Under the pieces are notes generated by a model. The model did no database searches, was not told the origin of the DNA, and saw nothing but the letters and a program-made list of their open reading frames with translations. From NCBI GenBank assembly GCA_949987705.1, contig OX465281.1, positions 201,859,112 to 201,923,111 on the forward strand: a stretch of DNA of 64,000 nucleotides, in the 5' to 3' direction. Made by a program: the position numbers and the translations under genes. Positions 23,442 through 32,159 of this stretch are shown here, piece by piece. How positions within the stretch are numbered: the first letter of the stretch is position 1; each line of letters starts with the position of its first letter. This DNA is from Thereva unica (Eukaryota; Arthropoda; Insecta; Diptera; Therevidae).

Positions 23442-25388
23442 TGTAACGGTCGGTTGGAAAATTTATTTTGACTGGGGAATTTAGTTTGGAAATCACCCTG
23501 TAGGCAAGGGGAAATTTACTGTAAAATTACTTGGGAGGAAAAGGAAAATTTAAAAAGGATAGGCGAGGGAAAAAAATGAATAATGAAAGGAGTTTTTTTT
23601 TGGGAAAAAGAAGAGAGTTCTATCTAGTTCGTGGGACAGAATTTCATTAAGCAGTCCTTAAAAATTACACATAACTACAATATCATATTATCGTGTTATA
23701 AAATAATGATATTAACACGTTGATTAAAAGTATACTGACGCGGTTCTATATTCGTAAGAATTAAATAAAAAAGAAAAAAAAATAAAAAAGGGAACGACTA
23801 AATAATAAAGCATCATCATCAAAAAACAAAAAACACGACGAGAGAAGATCAGAAAGAAAAGAAGACGACGACGACGTACGGCTGCTCTACACCACCAACA
23901 CACCACAACCAACGGGGGGGAGAAAAAAAGAAGCCACAAAAGATGACGTAAATCCAGAGTTTATGTTACATCGGAATTCAATAAAAATCCTTTTAAAATT
24001 CCGTGCAGCAGTAAGTAAAAATTTCATACATCAAAAAATATATGTAGCTTTCGTGGGTTAATTAAAACACAAAAAAAGAAAAAAATTAATAAAAAAAAAA
24101 AAAAAGAAGAAAAACAAAAAAACAAGAAGGATTAAAAAACGCACACGGGAGGAAAGTTTCACGTACATTTTGTTTTGCTATTGAAACACAAAAATCGGTA
24201 TATAAAAGAAAATTTATATTTAGTTATTTTTCTTTGTTATCGATAATATTCAGCGGAGAAGAATTATTTCAATAAAAACTGAGGATTTTTGTCTATAATT
24301 CGGTCGCAGATCGCAAATTACAAAAAAAAAGAAAAAAAAGGAAAAACTTTAAAAGCGGCTGAGGACGTCTAAAATAAAAAAAAAATTTAATTGAATTTTG
24401 TGTGGTTGGGTTTTTTTTTTGGTTAGAGGAATAAAATAGAGAAGAAAAAGAGGGGGGGAAAATTTCGTGTGCTCTGAAAACCCCGTAGGCGGCGTTTTTA
24501 CAAAATATATTATACTTATATATATAAACTGAGGACGAGAGCTATAGTCAATTAACTGTCTGGGGTGGAGAAGTTCAACAAATTCTTGCAGTCCAGAAGA
24601 ATATAAAACAAAAAAAAAAAAAAAAAAAAAAAACTAAACTTTCTTGTTGCTTTAATTTAAACAAAAAAAGAACAAAATTTATTATTAAAATAACAATTTT
24701 AATATTAATAGTATTTAGTATTAACTTGATAATATTCTTTATACTTAGTTGTGATTTGTGTTGCTCCTTGTCGGTAATAATTACATTTTGTTTTTTGTTG
24801 GTTCAGGAAATTTTTGTTTTCCTCGTCTGTTGATTGTACTATCATTTGTACAAAGTGAGGAGTATTGGCCAATACTGCGCGCTTTAGTGGTAACATCCAT
24901 AAAGTACGTAACTCGTATTTTTTTATTTTATTGTATTCGTTCACGATTATTTGACATGGGCAACTAATCCGTGTTGTTGGTATTAAACTTCCATGTACTG
25001 TTTATGTTTAGTTTTCCAGATTAAATGATTATAATCATGAGAATGGTCCAGTGGTAAATTTTTTTTGGTGGAATGGTTGAGGGGGGGATCATTTCTTTTC
25101 AGGGTTTGACGCGGCTCAGGCGACGATCGGAGAATTATGGATGAAAGTCAAAGTGGCACCGATACAGGTAAGTGGTGAACCAGCCTCGGTAAATCCCGGC
25201 CACACACCCCACGACCCCTCCGGCGAGCTAGCTAACTCCGTGTGGCCGGCGTAGGAGTTCCGGATTTTCTTTGTATTTCTTATGTATGGTGTTGGCTCCT
25301 TGGCCATTCTCTTCAGGGCTTATGGCTAAGGGGGTGACACCTCGCATAAGTGGCGCCCAATAAATGGTCGCGCCATTATGCTGCTACA
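23442..25388 (+). repeat. 5' LTR, 1947 bp
   Basis: It begins TGTAACGGTC and ends GCTGCTACA. It contains a TATATATATAAA box near 24517-24528, a strong splice-donor match ACAG/GTAAGT at about 25165-25173, and CCAATAAATGG with AATAAA near the end. The first half is purine-rich, which produces spurious minus-strand frames that appear identically in both LTRs. Confidence 0.93.
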
Positions 25389-25392
25389 TAAA

Positions 25393-25404
25393 TGGCGCCC
25401 AACG
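25393..25404 (+). other. Primer binding site, tRNA-Lys type
   Basis: TGGCGCCCAACG begins four bases after the LTR. It equals the complement of the 3' end of eukaryotic tRNA-Lys(CTT) including CCA. A shorter TGGCGCCCAA copy also lies inside each LTR, near 25351 and 30373. Confidence 0.85.
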
Positions 25405-25804
25405 AAGCTTTTAAAGCCCGTTGACTGTCCTACACGGACCCTGAAGTTTAAATTTTTTTGGTTTAATACCACTTGTGCCTTCACGGACAACGTTTGATTT
25501 TTTTTTCGTCTATGGTTCACCACTTTTACCCAGCGCTCGCTGTGGTCTAAGGTAGTACCGCGAGGCCTTAGCCCTTGTCTATTTTTTCGAATTTTTTTTC
25601 AGCATCCTTGTCTAAATTCTATGTGAATTTTTCTTTGTCTTCGCTTTTAGGCCTGTCCGTTCACTTACGCGGTAACTTCTTCGTTTTGGAGTAGCTTCGA
25701 GCCATGCTGACCTGCACGGCTTGCTAACAAGCGGTGTTCGCTTGGCTATGCGTGTAGGGGTAGTAGGGGTTCATCCCTGTCCTGTTTCCGGGGTCGGCGA
25801 CTCT

Positions 25805-25930
25805 GGTATCAGGCGTGATACCGCCTGCCACTGCGTCGGTCTTGGAACAGGATCTTCGAATTATTTTTCCTGGTGGAAGTTGAAGTTGGGGCAAGGGCTT
25901 AACCGTCTCTGGTAACAGGCGTGTTACCGC
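25805..25930 (+). other. Two copies of a leader hairpin with compensatory changes
   Basis: Copy 1 is GGTATCA-GGCG-TGATACC (25805-25822); copy 2 is GGTAACA-GGCG-TGTTACC (25911-25928). The one base that differs on each arm differs in a way that keeps the pair. Both are followed by GCCTGCCACTGCG. The loop and stem edge CAGGCG can also pair with the downstream CGCCTG, so each copy could form either of two hairpins or a small pseudoknot. Confidence 0.75.
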
Positions 25931-26200
25931 CTGCCACTGCGCCCCTTGTTCCTTCTGAAGGTCCATTCAGATTTTTAAATTCTATTTTTTGTTTTGTCCT
26001 GAATCGTTTTTTCTCGTCTGTTCATCTCAACTGATTGATTTTCCGAAAGGTAGCTCAGTTGTGGTTGAACAGCGGATCCCCCAAATTTTTTTTATTTTTG
26101 AAGAAGTTTCCTTTCTTTTCGTGTCGATGCGATTTTGAATTTTCGTTTCCGTCCTTCGTTCCGGGTTTACCTGAAGCTGGGTCGGCGACCTGGATGACAC

Positions 26201-26233
26201 TTGGTGATGACTATGCTTCATAGTTTTCACCAA
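26201..26233 (+). other. Strong leader hairpin
   Basis: TTGGTGA (26201-26207) pairs with TCACCAA (26227-26233), and ACTATG (26210-26215) with CATAGT (26219-26224) around a CTT loop. A symmetric 2-by-2 internal loop separates the stems. It lies about 425 nt before the ORF start, in the noncoding leader. Confidence 0.65.
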
Positions 26234-26657
26234 CTGCCATCGAGGCCATCGACATGCGGGATCCCTGAGGGGAAGTGTTATCCGTCTCAACCATTCTTCG
26301 CGTATATTGAATTAAAGCATATAATCACTTATCTACACTAAAATATACCTACACTAACACACTTTTATTGTTTTATTGCTACCCTCTAATCGTTGTTGAT
26401 TTTTTTTGAGGTACCCTCCCATAGCACCAATAGTTATTTGATTTGTTCATACACACTAATACACTTTTATTGTTCTGTCTATACAAACTAAGCGGCGTTG
26501 ATTTTGATTCTTTGAGATATACACACACTAGTGTTACTATCTATTTGATTTGTTTATTGCAACCTTTTGTGTTAATGAATTGCAAGACTTTTTATCGATT
26601 AATTATCCTAATTAATTAGTTTTTTTTGTGGAATTTTTGCTAAAACCATAGATAACC

Positions 26658-27209
26658 ATGGCCGACTCGGGCCGTCGCACCTTTTATGGCCTGCCCATCC
26701 GGCATAAGGTGCTAAGAAGGCCACATTTATTTTCGACTCTATCTCCGTTTGCGAAGGAATTCGTTCCTAAGGCTAAACGGGTTGTCATGTCACACTCACT
26801 GGACGAGGGCACAGCATTGAGTTATCTTTTCGAGGTGATGAATAGGTTAGCAGATATTCCGGGATCGTTCGATACCATTGCGTCGAGAATCCTAACTATA
26901 TTTTTCGATTTCAAGAATAATCCCTGGGTGTTAAGTCAGGCAATAGAGGGTATCTTCTATCGTTGCGTGGCGGAACCGGCGTTGTGCGTTATGGGAGCAA
27001 AATTATATGGGCTGCTGGATTCAATGAATCCCGAAAAGGGTAGTGCCTTTAGAAGTCTAGTTAGATTACTGTTGGCCGAGCTGCAGAGGCTACTTAGGCA
27101 GGACGGACTGAATGGTCGTAGGTTACGAGGGGTCGAGTTGTTCTTGTCGGCCGTAAGTACCCATACCCTTCGACGATCAGTTAAGGCGCCCGGAAAAAAA
27201 GTCAACTAA
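26658..27209 (+). CDS. PAIP1-like protein (PAM2 motif plus MIF4G domain)
   Basis: This intact 183-residue ORF is the only long frame in the element. It starts at ACCATGG, a good eukaryotic initiation context. Residues 27-38 read TLSPFAKEFVPK, fitting the PAM2 pattern L-x3-A-x2-F-x-P that binds the MLLE domain of poly(A)-binding protein. Residues about 50-175 are helical with the MIF4G pattern of PAIP1/CTIF: LADIPGSFDT, then QAIEGIFYRCVAEPAL, VMGAKLYGLLDS and FRSLVRLLLAELQRLL. In hosts PAIP1 links PABP to eIF4A/eIF3 and stimulates translation. It is much shorter than host PAIP1 and has no visible intron, so it may derive from a processed transcript. I infer capture by the element; function in cis on element RNA is speculative. 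Host PAIP1 itself and CTIF-type factors are alternatives. Confidence 0.75.
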   Translation: MADSGRRTFYGLPIRHKVLRRPHLFSTLSPFAKEFVPKAKRVVMSHSLDEGTALSYLFEVMNRLADIPGSFDTIASRILTIFFDFKNNPWVLSQAIEGIFYRCVAEPALCVMGAKLYGLLDSMNPEKGSAFRSLVRLLLAELQRLLRQDGLNGRRLRGVELFLSAVSTHTLRRSVKAPGKKVN

Positions 27210-27789
27210 TGCATTTTTCATTATCGTTTTGTTGGCGTCATCATTTTTTAATACGTTAATTTAGAGAAAAATTAAATATAACAGATCTACACATGTATGT
27301 GTTTTTAAGACAGTTATTTGGTAAAAGTTTAATAAGGAAATATAATTTTACAAATTAAAATGCAACGAATTTGTAGTATTAACGATTTTATCATCAGGAT
27401 TTTAGTGGTCTAAACATAACCAAATTCTTTTACAATATTTATTAGTCAAAATCAGTTGTGCGGAACTCTGCTTAAATTGTCAGTGGTCGTCGAGCAATTT
27501 TTTTATTGGTTTGTAAGGTTATTTTTAAAGCCGGAGAATTTATTTCCATCTCAACTCGGAACTTGCGAAGAAAAAATTGTACACAAATAAAGTGGACAGT
27601 ATCCAGATATGGATGGCGTATTTAACAATAAGCCCACTAGAGCTTGCCGCAGCAGCCGCCAACTTTTCTTCATCTTGATGTCAGTTTCCTCTGGATTCCT
27701 GATTTTCTCGTATTTCCCGCAATTTAAATATATTTAACGGATCCGTAATACGAAATTATTGAAAGTGTTTGCGTGACTGATATTCGGTA
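27210..27789 (+). other. Noncoding interior between captured genes
   Basis: This AT-rich sequence follows the PAIP1-like stop and leads to the ALG12 exon. It may contain the 3' untranslated region of the first gene and the 5' flank of the second. I see no further coding motif. Confidence 0.4.
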
Positions 27790-27954
27790 ATGGGGCTCAT
27801 ACTGTTCTTGGTAGCTCTGGCTCATCTATTCGATGCACCCTTCCCAAACGTGGAGGAGAGCTTTAATATACAAGCAGTGCATGATATACTCTATCTACGG
27901 CACAAGTTCACTCAGTATGATCATCATGAATTTCCTGGTGTCGTGCCAGCATAA
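27790..27954 (+). pseudogene. ALG12: Captured first exon of ALG12 mannosyltransferase
   Basis: A 54-codon frame starts at ATG 27790. Its middle reads [19 protein letters not shown], followed by [13 protein letters not shown] and a stop. This matches the highly conserved N-terminus of ALG12, the ER enzyme that adds the eighth mannose to the dolichol-linked glycan (family pattern VEESFN.QA.HD.LY ... [12 protein letters not shown]). The match begins with a hydrophobic first segment ([12 protein letters not shown]) and breaks exactly after GTGCCAG, where an exon end is plausible. The remaining transmembrane enzyme is absent, so this cannot encode mannosyltransferase activity. It is on the same strand as the element. 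Confidence 0.85.
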
Positions 27955-27997
27955 GGACCTACGTCGTTGATTTCCTCAAGATTCCATCCTCATTTTT

Positions 27998-28262
27998 TTA
28001 TTTTCGGTCAGTCTGGAGAAGGTCTCTCGGCGAACTGGGTGTCTGTCGGTTCACCGGGATGATTCGAAGGCAATATGGCATTGCTGGAGGTTGTGCCGAT
28101 GGATCGAAAGCACCCGGGGTTTGTGTGAGAATGTTTGGAGACGTATAGATATCAGTAGGGGGACAATGTGGTATTGTCTTCCGCCTGATATTTGTACCTC
28201 CAAATATTTCTCCGGGAGATTTTTCAGACTGGCCATCGCAACTTACGGTTGCAAGCATGAAC
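27998..28262. other. Unassigned compositionally distinct block
   Basis: This block is clearly richer in G and C than its surroundings. The minus strand is open for 86 residues (28258-27998, many P, S and T) and the plus strand is open apart from one stop in the frame GCADGSKAPGVCVRMFGD. It may be a third captured exon, but I recognise no family on either strand. Confidence 0.4.
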
Positions 28263-28317
28263 CTAAATTATAGTTAGCTTTTCACTCGGTTCGTATATTA
28301 TCAACTAGTTCACGTAT

Positions 28318-28386
28318 GCCCGGCTAGCTCACTAGAGCATGAGACTCCTATTCTCAGGTCGTGAGTCGAGTCCCACATTGGCGCCA
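28318..28386 (+). pseudogene. Decayed tRNA-Lys copy
   Basis: The block starts GCCCGGCTAGCTCA, has AGAGCATGAGACTC and TTCTCAGGTCGTGAGTCGAG, and ends CACATTGGCGCCA. It is colinear with tRNA-Lys(CTT). The D-loop is shortened, the acceptor stem has lost a base on its 3' side and the anticodon loop is altered, so it should not work as a tRNA. The CCA-like end hints at an origin from mature tRNA or a tRNA-Lys-derived SINE. It lies 89 bp before the 3' LTR. Confidence 0.78.
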
Positions 28387-28475
28387 ACATATTAGACCTA
28401 CGGCATAAAAAAAAAACCGTCCGTTATTTTCGGCTCCTCACTGCCTCGCGAGTCGGCCTTGTGGACCCGAGGGTA

Positions 28476-29630
28476 TGTAACGGTCGGTTGGAAAATTTAT
28501 TTTGACTGGGGAATTTAGTTTGGAAATCACCCTGTAGGCAAGGGGAAATTTACTGTAAAATTACTTGGGAGGAAAAGGAAAATTTAAAAAGGATAGGCGA
28601 GGGAAAAAAATGAATAATGAAAGGAGTTTTTTTTTGGGAAAAAGAAGAGAGTTCTATCTAGTTCGTGGGACAGAATTTCATTAAGCAGTCCTTAAAAATT
28701 ACACATAACTACAATATCATATTATCGTGTTATAAAATAATGATATTAACACGTTGATTAAAAGTATACTGACGCGGTTCTATATTCGTAAGAATTAAAT
28801 AAAAAAGAAAAAAAAATAAAAAAGGGAACGACTAAATAATAAAGCATCATCATCAAAAAACAAAAAACACGACGAGAGAAGATCAGAAAGAAAAGAAGAC
28901 GACGACGACGTACGGCTGCTCTACACCACCAACACACCACAACCAACGGGGGGGAGAAAAAAAGAAGCCACAAAAGATGACGTAAATCCAGAGTTTATGT
29001 TACATCGGAATTCAATAAAAATCCTTTTAAAATTCCGTGCAGCAGTAAGTAAAAATTTCATACATCAAAAAATATATGTAGCTTTCGTGGGTTAATTAAA
29101 ACACAAAAAAAGAAAAAAATTAATAAAAAAAAAAAAAGAAGAAAAACAAAAAAACAAGAAGGATTAAAAAACGCACACGGGAGGAAAGTTTCACGTACAT
29201 TTTGTTTTGCTATTGAAACACAAAAATCGGTATATAAAAGAAAATTTATATTTAGTTATTTTTCTTTGTTATCGATAATATTCAGCGGAGAAGAATTATT
29301 TCAATAAAAACTGAGGATTTTTGTCTATAATTCGGTCGCAGATCGCAAATTACAAAAAAAAAAAGAAAAAAAAGGAAAAACTTTAAAAGCGGCTGAGGAC
29401 GTCTAAAATAAAAAAAAAATTTAATTGAATTTTGTGTGGTTGGGTTTTTTTTTTGGTTAGAGGAATAAAATAGAGAAGAAAAAGAGGGTGCTCTGAAAAC
29501 CCCGTAGGCGGCGTTTTTACAAAATATATTATACTTATATATATAAACTGAGGACGAGAGCTATAGTCAATTAACTGTCTGGGGTGGAGAAGTTCAACAA
29601 ATTCTTGCAGTCCAGAAGAATATAAAACAA

Positions 29631-29661
<31 letters not shown>

Positions 29662-30410
29662 TTTCTTGTTGCTTTAATTTAAACAAAAAAAGAAAAAAAT
29701 TTATTATTAAAATAACAATTTTAATATTAATAGTATTTAGTATTAACTTGATAATATTCTTTATACTTAGTTGTGATTTGTGTTGCTCCTTGTCGGTAAT
29801 AATTACATTTTGTTTTTTGTTGGTTCAGGAAATTTTTGTTTTCCTCGTCTGTTGATTGTACTATCATTTGTACAAAGTGAGGAGTATTGGCCAATACTGC
29901 GCGCTTTAGTGGTAACATCCATAAAGTACGTAACTCGTATTTTTTTATTTTATTGTATTCGTTCACGATTATTTGACATGGGCAACTAATCCGTGTTGTT
30001 GGTATTAAACTTCCATGTACTGTTTATGTTTAGTTTTCCAGATTAAATGATTATAATCATGAGAATGGTCCAGTGGTAAATTTTTTTTGGTGGAATGGTT
30101 GAGGGGGGGATCATTTCTTTTCAGGGTTTGACGCGGCTCAGGCGACGATCGGAGAATTATGGATGAAAGTCAAAGTGGCACCGATACAGGTAAGTGGTGA
30201 ACCAGCCTCGGTAAATCCCGGCCACACACCCCACGACCCCTCCGGCGAGCTAGCTAACTCCGTGTGGCCGGCGTAGGAGTTCCGGATTTTCTTTGTATTT
30301 CTTATGTATGGTGTTGGCTCCTTGGCCATTCTCTTCAGGGCTTATGGCTAAGGGGGTGACACCTCGCATAAGTGGCGCCCAATAAATGGTCGCGCCATTA
30401 TGCTGCTACA
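28476..30410 (+). repeat. 3' LTR, 1935 bp
   Basis: It is nearly identical to 23442-25388. It lacks about 15 bp near 29487 (the GGGGAAAATTTCGTG region of the 5' copy) and has one C-to-A difference in the A-rich stretch near 29695. It ends GCTGCTACA, followed by AATT. The bases before it (GACCCGAGGGTA) are not a good polypurine tract. Confidence 0.93.
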
Positions 30411-30863
30411 AATTTCTAAAGGCATTCGCCAAAAAACGAACGGCAGCCCCTTACACAATACAACTCAATAATACTATACACAAAAGAGTATAAAAAAAAA
30501 TGCACGCACAAAGTGACCGAGTTTTTTTAAGTCAGTTATGCCGCCAAAAATATACACAAACGCTTGTTTTTCTCTGTTTCTCATTCGCTTCACTGAAACG
30601 GCATTTGTGTCAATCGTAGGCTACTCAGCTCTACGTTGATGCTCACAAAAAATTCAAATTTTCTAACGGCTTTTTAAAATTCGAAAAATTAAAATCGCTA
30701 TAACTTTTTTATTCGTGAATCGATTTCGTTGAAATTCCTTATTACAAAACTATGCCATAAAAAGAACATTTTCTGAAAATTTAAACGAAATCGGTCCACG
30801 AACAAAAAAGCCTTAGCGTGTACAAACTTTTTGTTTGCCTATTAATATATAAGATATATTATT
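30411..30863. other. Right flank of the LTR element and LINE 5' region
   Basis: It starts with AATTTCTAAAGG, also present left of the element at 23409-23420. The rest is AT-rich and noncoding. The last 200 bp may be the 5' untranslated region of the LINE whose ORF1 starts at 30864. Confidence 0.5.
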
Positions 30864-32159
30864 ATGGCGGATCCTCAATTTTGCAAGAGGTGTTTTTCGG
30901 AAATCGCTCGTGATGGGATTTCCTGTGACGGGGTTTGTGGAGGCGTTTTCCACCCTTCTTGCCTTAATACCAAGGTCAGCAGCAAATCGTCGGCTCCTAG
31001 AGGGCCTACTTGTGGCGAATGCTCTGACATCAAACCCTGTCATGTGCTGAGATTGATGAAAGACATCTCTGACGCTTTTCTCGGTGATCACGAAAGAGTC
31101 ATCGATCGTCTTAACTCCTTCTCCAGCAACATCTCGCATTTTCAAATGCTAGCCGATGACGTCCAGTCCATCAATGCCCGGCTTGACACGTTGTCTAACA
31201 CCCTGAACTCTGTTGTGACCAATACGGGTTCTTTGATTGAGAAATTTGAGAAAATGTCTTCCCGAGTTGCAACAGCACTAGAGTCGTTAGACGACATACA
31301 TTCGGCGTTACTTAATCCGGTCGCCACTTCTTCCTCCTGCACTTTTAGCTCCTCGGCTTCTGTCCATCCCATATTGGACGATATCAAAAGGAATACAAAA
31401 CGTGTAAGGGTTGATATCGAATCGCTATCATCAGCAGTGATTCAAAATCACAATGCCCTGACCTCTCTGTCCTCAAGATTGGAGAGCGTCGTTGTTTCAA
31501 ATAAGACATCCTCAGCGACGGTAGAATCTGATGACGCCGTGCAGGTTGAGGAGCAGCCTTTGCCTTTACACTGACCCGCGGCTACTTCTCGTTCGGAGAA
31601 TGTCTTTTTGCCTCAGGAGGCCGTCATTCCAATCGTACCTAGTACTAAGGCGCGTCGTAAAAGTCGCAGGAAGAATCGAGATCGCTAAGCCATCATGGGT
31701 GACGGTGTCACCTTGAGTTCCTTGCCCCGCGTTCCAGTGATTGAGTCGACCTCTAGGCCGGTCTCGATATCCACCTCTTCGCCTCTAATAGTGGCCAATC
31801 CCCCGGTCACTGAAGCTACAGCTCCCCAAGAACCGTGCACCCCCCTAGTTACGATACCGAGACCTTTAAACATCTTCATATCACGATTCTCTCCTGAAAC
31901 TATGACGGAGTCTGTCTGTGAATATATGAGGAAAAAAGCTATAGACCCTGGAATTGTTTCATGCAGAAAAGTCAGCAAGGCTTCCAAGCCTGTTGCTTCT
32001 TTTGTCTTGTCTGCACCGCCCGTTATTGCCGAGACTCTTTTAGACCCTGGCTTCTGGCCTGCTGGTGCCCTTACCAAGCTTTTTGTTCCCCGTAGCCGTA
32101 CTCGAGCCCATCACTCAAACGTCTCCATTCCGAGTACACCAAGGAGGTCAAAAAACTAG
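30864..32159 (+). pseudogene. LINE ORF1 with PHD finger and RRM-like end, two stops
   Basis: ORF1 proteins bind LINE RNA. The frame opens with a C4HC3 PHD-type finger (FCKRCF, then CDGVCGGVFHPSC and CGEC, residues about 7-52). A long alpha-helical, coiled-coil-like middle follows (DDVQSINARLDTL, SSRLESVV). After TGA at 31572 and TAA at about 31687 the same frame goes on to an RRM-like block, RPLNIFISRFSPETMTESV, ending with LDPGFWPAGALTKLF. Only these two in-frame stops break it. PHD-bearing ORF1 is known from CR1-group LINEs. It overlaps the start of ORF2. Confidence 0.85.

Larger units (their letters stand above)
23442..30410 (+). mobile_element. Non-autonomous LTR element carrying captured host sequence
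   Basis: This 6969-bp element has LTRs of 1947 and 1935 bp that differ by a 15-bp deletion, homopolymer lengths and few substitutions, so the insertion is young. LTRs start TGTAACGG and end GCTACA, with AATT flanking both sides (23438-23441, 30411-30414). A tRNA-Lys primer site follows the 5' LTR. There is no gag, protease, RT or integrase, so it must borrow them. The interior holds a 1.27-kb structured leader, a PAIP1-like ORF, an ALG12 exon, an unassigned block and a tRNA-Lys remnant. A convincing polypurine tract before the 3' LTR is missing. The long LTRs and lack of pol fit the LARD class. Confidence 0.9.

Noticed and set aside
23724..23939. 71-residue minus-strand frame, identical at 28758-28973
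   Set aside because: Both are the complement of the purine-rich LTR region; identity is due to LTR duplication and the composition is low complexity. The same applies to the frames at 24705-25307 and their 3' LTR twins.
26658..27209. Divergent retroviral Gag
   Set aside because: No capsid-like or zinc-knuckle pattern; the PAM2-like motif and the MIF4G helical pattern explain the sequence better.
28318..28386. Functional tRNA-Lys gene
   Set aside because: Acceptor stem, D-loop and anticodon loop are damaged and the internal promoter boxes are altered; it is a relic.
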